NCBI GenBank assembly: GCA_963556695.1
Contig: CAUWAG010000006.1
Span: 1,240,001-1,304,000 of the forward strand
Reading direction: 5' to 3'
Length of the DNA stretch: 64,000 nucleotides
Source of the DNA: Anthostomella pinea
Lineage: Eukaryota > Ascomycota > Sordariomycetes > Xylariales > Xylariaceae
Below the pieces are notes generated by a model that made no database searches, was not told the origin of the DNA, and saw only the letters and a program-made list of their open reading frames with translations. Both the position numbers and the translations under genes were made by a program. Shown here piece after piece: positions 1 through 10,900 of this stretch (positions are counted from its first letter, which is position 1; each line of letters opens with the position of its first letter).

Positions 1-2
1 AC

Positions 3-188
3 TCGCCAGTGCTGGAGGCTGCTGGCGTAAAGCCGAGGTTTGAGGGGAATGTCACAATGGAGCAATGGGTGAAAGCGAAGCAGACGCTGCAGTTGAACCC
101 TGATATTGCGGCGAAACGGTGGGCTGAGAAGGGAGACGGTACGGTCGAAGTGCTTGCTGGGTTCAGGGACCAGAAGTACAAGGAGTGA
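3..188 (+). CDS. 3' end of an unrecognised protein (5'-truncated by window edge)
   Basis: An open frame runs in from the window edge and ends at TGA 186-188, giving the last 61 residues of a protein. The tail is charged and ends in YKE. Codon use looks normal for a fungal coding exon and there are no stops in frame from the edge. I do not recognise the family, and because the start and most of the protein lie outside the window no function is proposed. It could also be a last exon rather than a single-exon gene. Confidence 0.45.
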   Translation, partial: SPVLEAAGVKPRFEGNVTMEQWVKAKQTLQLNPDIAAKRWAEKGDGTVEVLAGFRDQKYKE

Positions 189-659
189 TCAGGCAGCTCA
201 CGACTGTGTAGCCCTCTCTTATCCATGTTCGCCTCATGCTGGTCGTTCGTCTCGTTCTCCACTTGACACAGCCCTGCATACCGTGTGCCGCATGCGGAAG
301 CCATGCATGAAGGAAGCCCACCGTCCCTTACCGACGCCGTAAAGGTGAGAGCGTCCATGGTTCCCGTGGTACGTATATTGAATGCTGTGGCTTCGCACAT
401 CACTGTGACAGGAGCCTTGTAGTGATCGGGAACGATCATGTTTCCGGGCGCACTTGATCGAGCTATACGCCCAATACTGCGTAGACCAAGTCCCTTTCAT
501 CTGTGGCTTTCATTGCAAGACTGAGAGCGAAAGCTTCTTCCCCATGCCAGTGTCCTATCCTCTGGTAGCTCGTCGACCAGGGTAAGGAACACGGGCAGGT
601 AGGACAGGTAGGTGACGGTGCGCACGAGTGCTGAGAAAAAGACGAACACCCGGGTGGGT
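189..659. other. intergenic, nothing recognised
   Basis: Only short overlapping open frames on both strands, with no recognisable motif, RNA gene or repeat. Confidence 0.5.
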
Positions 660-1147
660 TGGATGACGACTGACTCCGAAGACGGAGACAACAACTCAGA
701 CGGTGCAGAGAAGGACGTCAATGTGGACATGGAAGAGGACGGTGACATTGAGGACGCGGAGAGCAAGCCTAGTTCATGGGATGCCATACCGAGCACACTT
801 TTCGTTCGTAACATGTCATTCAACTATACAGACGAATATCTGGACGACCACTTCACTCGCTTCGGCTGCGTACCATATGTGAGGGTCGTAATGGTCCCAG
901 ATACGAGTGTTCAAAAGATACAGGCTTCGTCAGCTTTTACAGCAAAGGTGATGCCGATGCTTTACATACGAGGCGCACCAGACGCACCATGCCAACCGAA
1001 GCTGAGAAGTCCAAAGACAGAAGGACCATCCTCCAGAACGGGCAAGCCGAGCCTTCGGGACAAACCACGCTCGACGGACGTGTGCTGCATACAAATACCA
1101 CCTACCTATTCCAAAGCAATAATGGCTATTCTATTAAAAAGTTTTGA
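660..1147 (+). pseudogene. NOP4/RBM28-like RRM fragment, frameshifted relic
   Basis: The frame opens with an acidic stretch (about 664-770) and then an RNA-recognition motif: RNP2-like TLFVRNMSF at about 798, followed by the DEYLDDHFTRFG helix and a VRVVM strand. Near 905-925 the frame breaks. The +1 frame then carries the RNP1-like TGFVSFYSK and a region resembling the NOP4 segment after RRM2 (RRTILQNGQAEPSGQ). It then runs into AT-rich DNA and stops at TGA 1145-1147. NOP4 is a roughly 700-residue nucleolar protein with four RRMs needed for 60S ribosome biogenesis, so a single interrupted RRM cannot be the working copy. I infer a duplicated or captured fragment, with the functional gene elsewhere in the genome. 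Confidence 0.7.
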
Positions 1148-1290
1148 CATATCTCGTCTTAATACACACGGAAGGTTGGGTGTTCAAGTCACCTATTTCT
1201 TAAAGAGTATAAAATATGGGATTTTATTTCTTAATAAATTATTAAATAATATAATTTATTTAATAATATATACTTTAGATGTGATGCACT
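1125..1290. repeat. AT-rich patch, probably RIP-eroded
   Basis: The composition drops abruptly to mostly A and T (runs of TTAATAAAT/TTTATTTAA) directly at the 3' break of the NOP4 relic, then recovers. This fits a remnant of mutated repetitive DNA. No element type can be assigned. Confidence 0.45.
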
Positions 1291-1321
1291 GAAGTGAGTC
1301 CATGACCCCACCCATGTATGA

Positions 1322-1585
1322 GTGTGCAAAGCTAGGCGGCTCAATCTCAAGCTCTGGGGTGGGCCACGGGCCGGGGACATGGTAGGAATTGTGAGGTACG
1401 GTAAACGGGGGCCAGGAGGTCCCGTCTGGATAGCTAGCCGCTGCATCTATGTTCCCATCTACGTGGTCAGGAATGAAGATGTGGCCCACGATTTGCTACT
1501 TGGCCTCAACTTCATCATGAAGGCGGACATGACTCTGTACCCGGAAGGTGATCTACGATCTACCAGTCTACCCTCCCTGACCTGA
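1322..1585 (+). pseudogene. possible retropepsin-like fragment
   Basis: An 87-codon open frame contains the string HDLLLGLNFIMKADMTLYP, which resembles the LLGxDFL strand-loop that follows the flap in retroviral-type aspartic proteases of LTR elements. The preceding catalytic DTG/DSG triad is not visible in any frame just upstream. If the reading is right, this is a broken piece of a retroelement protease domain next to the AT-rich patch. It is short, and a chance open frame is a real alternative. Confidence 0.25.
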
Positions 1586-2210
1586 ACTCTTACAAACAGC
1601 ACTTGTTCCAGGGCCTCAACGTAACTTTCTGGGTGGCGACCATAGTTCACTCAGCAGCATCTCTCTGAGGCCGAGAGAATGTAGGTCGTCTACTGGGAGA
1701 TGGTGAGACGATGCAGTCCCGCCTTCGAGCCTCCGCTCGAGGCTGCAACACCTGGAATCAGTTCGAGCGTAACGTCAAGCGAGACTTTCGACTTGGAGAC
1801 ACCCCAACAGGCCCTATAATGAAGACATAGGGAATTCCATTGAGGGAATGCCATTGAGTGTATCCAGACCGTCAGGCGTCAGGTAGTGAGTGAGTGGACG
1901 TCCGGTGCTTAAGTGAGCATCATGGGCTACTCTTATGTTGGGTGTTTTGTTGGAGTTATTAGTTGGTACGGGTCATTGGTTTTCACATACATATTGGTAA
2001 TGAACATGGGACAAAATGCAGTGGAATATGTGCCCCGTCTCGAAAATAACAGGTGCCCACGTTGCATTTGGTCCGCACGAGACTGTGCATGGCGACATGA
2101 ACAATTTGAGTCTGAATGATATACACAACGTTTGTGACTTCATCGTCCCCAGAGAGGCGATTCGTGGGAGACTTGAGGTTTACTGGAAGTTTCGCTTCGT
2201 ACATACAAGA
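1586..2210. other. intergenic, nothing recognised
   Basis: Short overlapping frames only. No repeat, RNA or conserved motif seen. Confidence 0.45.
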
Positions 2211-4207
2211 CTATGAGGTCGCGTTGATGAACCACAGCCCACAATCTGTGACCGCCTGGCCCCCATACGGACACTTCTCCGCGTTCTGCGAGACATAGTG
2301 CTTCACGCAATCGTCCTGCGAGTACGTGAAGTCGATGCTAGTTGGCTGGTCGGGATCAGCGCAGCCCTGCTTGGACCACAAGAAGCTGAAAATCAGGAAG
2401 TCTCCGTTCGACGTGCCCCCTTTGACCTGGCTCTCCGAAAGCACGCTGTCGGGGAGCTGGACGTCATCGCTGCTCATGACGACCGAGTGCTTCTGCAGCG
2501 CGCTGCGGAACGCCTCGGCGTGATTTTGGACGTCTTTGATATCCCCCAACTGCTTGGGCTGTTGGTCGCTGGTCCAGCAATTTGCAGTCAGGGTATCTTC
2601 GGGAGTCGAGGTATCTTCGGGCTCTTGATAATAGGGATTGGCCACGGTGTCCGTGGTGCTCGCCGTGCAGCATTGATTGTCAATGATGTTATCTATATTG
2701 TCCGTGAGCAGGGTTCGAGATGCAAAGACCGTGATAAACATACTGCTACTGTCGCGCAGACAGTCGCCGTCGCCGTAATAGACATCGCCGTAGTTCGAAG
2801 ACCACGATGCGACTAACTTGCATCCCGGCACTACTTCCTTGTTGGAGGAAGACCCACCGATCTTTCCTTAGAATGTAGCGGAATTTGTGCTTCCAGTGCC
2901 GAATGCGACATCTAGACGTGGCATCAGCTCTGACCGGTATGGTCTTGGACCCTTCGGTCTTCAGTACGGTTCACTTACTGTAGGCATCGCCCCCTTCACA
3001 TCGCGGGCTGTCGTTGATGACAATGCGTCAGTAGTTCACATGCTGTGATTGATCAGCATCTCGTTCATTCCTGGCGTAGTATTAGGATCACTTACAGCAT
3101 TCGTCCCGGAGGTCTCGGTGTCACTGAGGCCTCTGTCGTCTGATTCGGTGTCACTGGGGCCTCTGTCGTCGTGATCGCTCCGGGAGGTAGATCAGTCTGG
3201 GTTATTTGGCCACAGTTCGTGACGGTAATCGGGAAGCTAAGTTCTGATGAACTCGAGCTCGATACTGACGAAGGTGTCGATGTAGATGTAGATTTCGATG
3301 TCGTGAGGGTCGTAGAAGTTGGCGAGTTGGTAGTGGTGGATGAGTGGTGGATGAATCGTCATCTCCGTTGTCATTGTCAGTGTCCACCTCTTGCCATGAA
3401 CTGCTGAGCGCTTCAGTGGCTGCCGGGGCAGGCGATGACACAGCTGAACACATGTTAGTCAAGTACTGCCCCGTGGCAATACGGAGGACTCGTTCCTTAC
3501 CTTGTGAGGCAGCTGCAGATGCTGCTTCTAGAGACGCGATGACGCTCGAGGGGGCAGCGCTGACACTGGCGACTGTTTGCGGACGTCATTAGTCAATGAC
3601 TCGACCAGGTATCGTGAGGAGTTCCTTACATGCCAGCGCAACTGCGATTGAAGATGCTGCTGCGTTCGCTTTGTCGGAATCGCTCGAGTCTTGGCTGTAA
3701 GAAGAGACAGCCTCGCCAGCCGAGCTGATGAGGCCATCAATGGTGCCAGCTATTGGTAGGAATGGGTTATTGGGGTAGTCCTGTGATGTATCAGTCTGGT
3801 GTACTCGGAAGAAGTACGCTAAAGGGAGTATATTTGTCTCTCACTCCATTCTCAATGTTGAAAGTCGCTCCGTTCAACGATCACTCTCCTCCCCAGACCG
3901 AGTCCCCATCAATGCATTGGTCGATGATGTTTCCAAAGGCATCTTCGCATGCAGACACGTCAGTGGTATCATCGGCCTTCCTGATGCGAAACTCAACCAG
4001 CCCATAGTTCCAGGTGTTGTCATTGTTCTGAACGTTGGCATTGCCGCTCTGGCATACGCCTGAAACTTGTGCCCGAAGGACTGCTGCAACATCGTCGCCT
4101 CCCAAGCTCTCATCCCCGAACGGTTTGTTGTCGTAACAGGTGGCTGCAGAAGATAGGCCAATCAAGAAAGTTGCCTGGAAATAGCCTACGATGGATCTGG
4201 TATGCAT
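2211..4207 (-). pseudogene. secreted Ser/Thr-rich multi-exon protein, interrupted
   Basis: On the minus strand, ATG 4205-4207 begins a signal peptide (MHTRSIVGYFQATFLIG) followed by a cysteine-containing domain with CEDAFGNIIDQC and WGG. The frame is cut by TGA at 3881, where TGG (Trp) would continue the open frame. Further exons show GTAAGG donors, a CTAATGAC branch site and AG acceptors around 3585-3635 and 3445-3505. They encode Ala/Ser- and Ser/Thr-rich linkers (many TST/SSS), then CGQITQTDLPPGA. The last segment (2831-2211) has QDDCVKHYVSQNAEKC and ends at TAG 2211. A frame change lies near 3350 and another in-frame stop near 2870. The terminal domains recall the small Cys domains attached to or near fungal class V chitinases (Ecp2/Hce2-like), but that is only a resemblance. 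Decay by point mutation is inferred. Confidence 0.5.
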
Positions 4208-4258
4208 GATGGATGACAGTAGGTAGGTAGTAGTTATGCGAACAGTCTCCTTGGACAT

Positions 4259-4890
4259 TTGGAAGGGTACCGCATCACAACAAGACCAGCTACGTAAGTG
4301 GTGAATGGGAGTCTCTTATAAGACCAGGACGTAGACGAGATCTCATCAATGTCTACACAAGGGGTACGTACGTACCGCCATCTTGAACCCTAGGGCCAGG
4401 TATGTGACTAGCGGTACCAGCTGAAAAGCTGAATGTGCACTTCTAGAGGCTGTGCTGCATTGAAAGGCCTTTTGGAGGCGGGCTTCGCCCCTGAAGTGCA
4501 CTTTGGCGCCCGGGGTGATCCTTGGTAGAGCGTGTTAAAGTAGATTTATAGGGTGATATACGTATTTTGCTCCAGGCTACCCTATACAGCCCCAGTACGC
4601 CGCCCGGGCTCGGTGCTCGTTAAGTATCATTTGAGGCTGAAAGCTGGGACATAAACATACATTTCCTATGCACGCTCCACACTGAGGTATCAGCGTGGGC
4701 GGCCATATGTATTTATAGGATAGGAAAAAAGCATATTGGCTGCGTGACCCGATTGTCTCTGCAACATCTGCCGTCACCTTTGGTATTCACCTCGAAGGTA
4801 TATATCTGAGGAACTCTCCCCGCGCTTATATCACTGGGAGTAACACTAACAATCCTCCCGTCCCTTTGCCACCCAACTCTACCCTCGAAG
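4259..4890. other. intergenic between divergent genes
   Basis: This separates the 5' ends of the minus-strand secreted gene and the plus-strand gene that follows, so it should hold both promoters. I see no convincing TATA box or repeated operator. Confidence 0.4.
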
Positions 4891-5617
4891 ATGCTGCCAA
4901 TCATGTTGCTGCCGATCTGCCTCGCTTGGCTAAACCTTCCATCGGCCTTTTCCCGATCGATCTGGTCGTCCGCGGCGTCCCACGACCGCCGACAGACGAT
5001 GTTTCCACAAGTCGACGTGGATGCAGACACGGTGGTCTATGTGCGCTTCCAGATCCCTCGATCTGGCCAGACTTCGCGAGATGCTCGTGTCACTGAGACT
5101 AGCTGGGATAGCGACGTGGGCTCCGTGACGGCGACATGCATGGACTTCTTCAATTCCGGTGGTACCAACGATCAGCTGTGGCGATATTTCGATATTTCGA
5201 CACTACAGTACGCGGGGCTCTTCCGTGCTTCGTGTCTTATGGGAATGGCGGCACAGTCTGGCTTGGACGGTGACAACGTGGCTGGTAAGTAATCATATTG
5301 TACAGGCGTCACTGAACGGTAGTTGATATCCCCGGAAAGGGTCCTTCATCCTGCCCAGCGGCGTAGCGAAGCTCCGTACCATTGGACCAGACACGAACGG
5401 CGACGGGTGGACTGCGCAAGACCGCCAAGCCGTCACGGGGATCTTCGGCATCGCTGGACAGCTGGATGCGTCCGACTTTGCCTACACGACGGTCGGGGCT
5501 ATCAAGGATAGCTTGATGGACTGGGATCCAAGAAAGCGATACGATAACCAGTTGCGCTTGTCTCTGGAGAAGAACAACGGAGACTCCGTACCGTTGACCC
5601 TGGGTCTGATACACTAG
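4891..5617 (+). pseudogene. unrecognised secreted protein, two exons, possibly broken
   Basis: ATG 4891 starts a hydrophobic leader (MLPIMLLPICLAWLNL) and 133 codons of coherent protein that include TATCMDFFNSGG and RASCLMGMAAQSG. A donor GTAAGT follows at about 5286. The second coherent block (about 5329-5617) contains TNGDGWTAQDRQAVTGIFG and ends with TAG. With either plausible acceptor (after 5302 or about 5321) the second block is preceded by an in-frame TGA, so either the splice choice is unusual or one point mutation or indel has broken the gene. The DTNGDGW loop looks like a calcium-binding-type turn, but I do not recognise the family. It is divergent from the neighbouring secreted gene and close to it, which suggests a shared accessory locus. 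Confidence 0.45.
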
Positions 5618-6019
5618 TCTGAGCTGTCAAAGTTCCCATCGGGTGTGCCCATATGGTGGCTACGGTTAGCGGGGTGTGGGTGACTGTCCCTCTGAGTTGC
5701 ATGGACCAGGCGGTGGTGACAGAGGCCGAAGGAACTATGGCCTGGTTAGCAATATGTCGTATGCCCCAGATCGAATGACTGTCATGAGTAATTCATCAAC
5801 AGTACAGCCGCTCCAGCACGAGCACAAGCATGAGCACCAGTTTCACTGATCCATTGTCTCTGATGTTCGTCCCGCACTGGCCTTACATGCCAGGGTTGAG
5901 TCAGTTCCAATCTCGCGGGAGGTGGCGCATCCTGTACCTCGCGCTGCCAGTCTGTATACCTCGAGCCACAGTAATGCACACTTTCGAAAACGTCAATATG
6001 GCCCAGTGGCTGTCGCCCT

Positions 6020-6517
6020 TTGAGCGGTCCAGCCCGCCCGTTTCCGGCCCTGAAGGGCAGCGCTCCTTTGTCAACCCCCAGCACAAAGGCAGCCGGGCAG
6101 GCCGTCGTGGCAAGACAATTGTCCCAAACAACGTCGAAAAACTTTGCACGAAATTGTTGGCCAAATTTCGCCTCTAGAGATCAATATCGAATTCGCGCAT
6201 ATATAACCCTTTCTTGGGTGGGAGGAGTCGAGGACTCCAGCGACATCGCGACCCCAATCGACATCGCCCGAGCAGAAGCCGAGTATTCAGAACCCCAAGT
6301 GCTGGGGGTGAGGGACATGGACACCAGAGCAGAGGCGCCAAAGTTGTCGGACCTGAACCTACACTGGGGCGGCGGCAACAGCCGTGTCGGCATCGCCGTC
6401 GCGACCGTGATCACGGTCCTCGTGATCGCGGCCATCGTGGCCGGCCTGGCGGCTTGGGCTTGCAGGAGGGATACTCGGCGGAAGAGTGTTCATGTCGAGC
6501 ATGTGCACGACCTTTGA
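6020..6517 (+). CDS. possible C-terminal exon with a single membrane anchor
   Basis: The open frame ending at TGA 6515-6517 finishes with a strongly hydrophobic stretch of about 24 residues (VGIAVATVITVLVIAAIVAG and following, roughly 6391-6460). An Arg/Lys-rich stop-transfer (CRRDTRRKS) and a short tail come next, which is the topology of a type I single-pass membrane protein. The first half of the frame is not convincing as protein, so the true exon probably starts nearer 6230 and earlier exons may be lost or decayed. A similar anchor occurs on the minus strand near 55.7 kb. Function unknown. Confidence 0.35.
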   Translation: MSGPARPFPALKGSAPLSTPSTKAAGQAVVARQLSQTTSKNFARNCWPNFASRDQYRIRAYITLSWVGGVEDSSDIATPIDIARAEAEYSEPQVLGVRDMDTRAEAPKLSDLNLHWGGGNSRVGIAVATVITVLVIAAIVAGLAAWACRRDTRRKSVHVEHVHDL

Positions 6518-7535
6518 CGAAACATCGCGGAGCTGGGAAACTTACGGATAAGACTCGAGCTTTGCCAGGAGGGGGAGATGCGTACTTCGCGGCTCATGAG
6601 GGCGACGATTGGATATTGCGGGTTTTGGGATGGAGGTGCATGTACACACGCAAAAAGGTCGCGTGTCTACACGAGAACAGGGTAGAACGGAAACCTTTCT
6701 GGTTGGAAGCGGCTGGACATCGGATGGAGAGTATGGCTGAGCATCATGTCAGATCGAAGCACCGCGCCACCAAGTCGATGCTTCGTCGACGAGCCATTAT
6801 GCAGGAGCTTGAGCTAGAACGGTATACAAGCCTTCGATACTATGAAGAAAGATAAACTCGTCACTCACAACAAAGTTATCACTTACTGTTCCAGACATCT
6901 CTCTAGCTGCCCCTGAGCCCCTACGGTATAGCATCTCGATAATGGTCAGCCCCTGACACTGCCCTCAAGGCCGTTCCATTCTCCTCGACCCAGGCGTAGC
7001 CACCCTCGCTTTCGCTTGATAGCCGATCAAATGAATTCAAGTGACGCCCAGAAAAGCCACAGTAGCCGGAAGCGAATAAGAGTGAGTCAGGTGGCAGCAG
7101 TACGGCCGGGCCCTCGGAAACCCCAGACCACGGATTCGGTAGACCGGAAAGGCGTGATTTCCGGTATGGTCCAGGTGACTCTTGCCCGTGCACCGAGGTC
7201 ACCTGAGGCTGGCCTTGAGTGGAGTGGAACGGAGGGTTAAGGTATTGGTTCGTCCTTTGTTCTGTGGAAGATCTGCAGGTGCATCTGGTTAAAGCGTTAC
7301 ATAGGCTCTCAAGGGGGTTATTCCACCACGCTGCAGAAGGAAGCGGCGTCGCCTGGCGGCGCTCAATGAACCATGTCTGTGTTCAAGTGGTCACTTAATG
7401 CCACCTGTTTATAAGTATCATCCAGGTGGTCGACCCCTCCGAGGCACAGCAGAGGCGCTTCAGGAGGAAGCGGCGTCGGTTGGCTGGCTTCGGAGCAGCG
7501 TCATCAATGATACTTGTTCTTCGGTGCTAATGCTA
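6518..7535. other. intergenic left of the copia element; short inverted repeat
   Basis: No gene is recognised. Positions 7400-7430 form an imperfect hairpin with arms CCACCTG and CAGGTGG. The CCAGGTGGTCG motif recurs immediately right of the copia element at 13073-13083, so the element may have inserted into a small local repeat. Confidence 0.4.
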
Positions 7536-7540
7536 CCTAT

Positions 7541-7768
7541 TGTCGGATATCGTACCAGGCTGAGGCTTTCGGTGATGAATGCGCTGATAGGTGGCTTCAT
7601 GACATTCACCTGGCGCCACTATCAGATGATTATCTGGTTATTTTAGCGCCATTATTGTACGACTATCTGGTCACTTTGATGGCATATCTGTACATATATA
7701 TGGGGACTTCTCCCCCAGAGATCTTCTTCTCTTCCCTCTTCTAATATAGAACGGTTTGAAATCTTACA
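7541..7768 (+). repeat. 5' LTR of the copia element
   Basis: 228 bp, TGTCGG...TTACA. It contains an ATATATATGGGG segment (about 7696-7706) that could serve as a core promoter, and a pyrimidine-rich CTTCTTCTCTTCCCTCTTC tract. It matches the 3' LTR except for five C/T differences. Confidence 0.95.
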
Positions 7769-7781
7769 TGGTAGCATCTCG
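7769..7781 (+). other. candidate primer-binding site
   Basis: Immediately after the 5' LTR the sequence reads TGGTAGCATCTCG. The first seven bases match the start of the initiator-methionine-type primer site used by Ty1 elements. The match then fades, so an internal or half-tRNA primer is also possible. Confidence 0.5.
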
Positions 7782-7966
7782 CTTTCGATCACGACCTTTG
7801 CAGATCTTTTGTTACTGATCATCTCTCTCTTCACTGCTTCATGAGGATTAGCTACCCTCATTGTCGCAGTCCCCTACCGTTCTCTGAATACGAATCTGTT
7901 TTTTATAACAGAGGCTCCCTGACGTCGGAAGCCACCTATCACGTACCGTATCCCCTCATCACTATA

Positions 7967-10900
7967 ATGTCTGACTCGAACGAGCACTCTTCCAAGGTAA
8001 TCATCAAGCTTCTGGACTCTCAGAAGCTTGTTGGTCAGGAAAATTGGGAGAATTGGGCTCAAAATATGGAGCAACTGCTGACCGCAGTTAACCTCTGGCC
8101 TCTCATTCAAGAGGCCATCAAGAAGGACGATGAGGTCCCCTATTCGCTCAAGACCTCTGCTGTCGACGTAGATGGTCATTCGAGCAAGACTTCTTCCAAG
8201 GTCAAAGATAAGACTGACGAGAAGAAGCCTACCAGCGAGACGTTTTCAAGCTCGCAAAAGGCGATCGTATATCTCTCGATTACACAAAATATCAAGCCGG
8301 AAGCGGGTTATCGCATTGCCGGCCTGCATGACCCTGGGAAGGTCTGGACCGCCCTACGTCGTGCCTTTTCTGGTATGACAATCGACCAGGTATCGTCGGT
8401 CCTAGACGATCTATCTGTGATTCGATACTCCGATCATGGAGATGACTTCGTGGCGCGCTACCGCCTTCTGATGGATCGTGTGGAGCGCCAGAAGATCGAT
8501 TACTCTGCGATGAGTCGGATTTGTAACTTCCGAGCGGCAATCAGGACTTCTTTTCTGACCCTCCACCGCAAAATCTCACGGGATTATAACCATGGGATCT
8601 ACTCAACGACAGAAAACCTTATCTATCAGCTTCAGGAGGAGATATACATCCGCAAGTCGCAGGATGAGACCTTTGCAACCCATATGGGCCGATCTCCTGC
8701 CCCTCCTGCTGTTCCTGCCACTCCTGCCAGTCCTGCGGGCGCCAACAAATGCAACAAGCAGCGAAAGAAGAACAGGGGCAAAGGAGGCTCCGGAGGCGCT
8801 CGGGGACCTGATCAGAAGGATCCTGGCGCTTCAAACACTACAGTTGTGTGGTGCTTTGAGTGTGGAGAGCTCAACAAGAAGAAAGGGCACGATGGCTGCA
8901 ACCAACGTATCTTGAAGCAGGTGTTGCAAGCTGCTTTAAAGGGAGCTGCGAACAGCTCTTCTAGGGGATCATCTGGTGCTGGCGGTACTACTCCCGCTAC
9001 TCACTGGTACCGTGAGACTTCTGCGGCTGCAGGAGACCATAGTGTCGCTCCTACAAGAACTACGAGCAACATCACGGTACAGGAAGCATATTTTAACATT
9101 CCTTACGGCGCTAATCAGGTGGATATTGACCTCAGTGTCCCCTTCCAACCTGAAATTCAAACTGAAGCTCACGCTCACGCTATCTCTGCCGCCTCTGATC
9201 GATGGCTATTCGATTCTGGATCTACGGTTCCTATTTGCAACCATAAGAAGTGGTTCATTTGTCTTTGAATAGACCCTGACCTTCTTCCAATTGCTACAGG
9301 TGGTGGCCCCGTTCAACCTCTTGGTGTTGGCGACGTGGAGATCGATTTTGTCACTTCTGAAGGCAGAACAGTTACTTGATTGATCACAGACGTGCTCTAC
9401 GTGCCCTCCTTTCAGATCAACCTCCTCTCTGGCGATCAGTTATAGCGTCAGGGTTGGTATCTGATGATTCGGGATCTATTTAACTCTGCTGGTACCTGGG
9501 TGACATCCCTTCATAGCGGCATGTATGTGAAGATAATCACTCTACCGCTACAGAAGGAGTCTTACAACATCATACGCGCTCCACAGGCATTTGTCAACCT
9601 GTTCTCAGCTGAAGGAAAGGAAGAAAGTGATCCTGGTGCCTAATTGAGGGCCAAAAGGGAGGCTATGAAGCTCCTTCACCTCTGGCATACGAAGCTGGGC
9701 CACCGATCAATTGGCGATATGGTCAAAATGGCCAAAATCGTCAAAGGCATCGATCTACCGCCAAATACGCTCGAATTGGCAAAGGAATTCACCTGCTTAG
9801 ACTGTCTGGAGACGAATCTCCGTCGAATGGTCTCCCGAGTCGAGCAAGAACACCCTGATCAGGCCCTTGACGTGGTTCACACTGATACCGCGCACCATTT
9901 GGCTGAAGGATACGATGGTTCTAAACGAGCTACGATGCTAGTCAATGGCAAGTCACAAAAACGTGAATATCATCCTCACACGCAAAAGGGCGAGACCTCA
10001 GACATCTGCATCTGTTATTACAAGCGGATGAAGCTCCAGTACGGTCGCTACCCTCGCTGTTTTCGCTTGGATAACGGCACAAAGTATGCCAAATTTATCA
10101 AATGGGGCCGATCTAAAGGCATCAAGTTCGAACTGAGCGCTCCATATACTCCTGAGCAAAATGGGGTGACAGAGCGCTCTCTTGGTATGATTCATTCGTT
10201 TGTTCGGAGTGTTATCGAACAGATGAAGCTGCCAGAGTCTCTCTGGCCGATTATTGGCCCTGCAGTATGTGATCGGCTCAACGTGAGCTACACCTCCTTC
10301 CTCCAGAAGGATAACAGGACCCCAGATGAGGTCTTTTTTGACGATCTGACTCCTGGCAAGGATAACAAGCCTGATCTGAGCAATCTCCTCCCAATCGGGC
10401 AGGCTGCCGTGGTCCATCTGCCACATCAGCGTCGCGTTCGGGGCAACAAAACGGCTCCTCATGCGAGAAAAGGGCGAATTCTTCGCTCAATTGGCTCTAA
10501 TCAGTATCAGGTTTATTTGCCTGAGTCGCAGACGGTCATTACGAGTGCACATCTTGAAATTCTAGATGGGTACATCGCTTCTGGGGAATCAATCCATATC
10601 TTCCCAGACTTCCAAAGTACACTTGACGATTACGAGCGAACCATCCACAAGAAAGACAATCTGAAGAAGCCATTTTCTTCAGAGGGCGCTAACAATCTTC
10701 AGCATATATCGGATGAGTCAGATAGTAAAGACTGGGGCTGGATAAATGTCTCTGAACCCGTCATCACTTTGGGCACTCCGGTCATCTCACTGATCGTATC
10801 CGATGATGGCAGCGGCGACCCTCAATCGACACTCAGCGATTCTGAGCCCGATATTGGCCCAATTAATACGCCGACTAGATTATCGGAATTGCCTCAGCAA

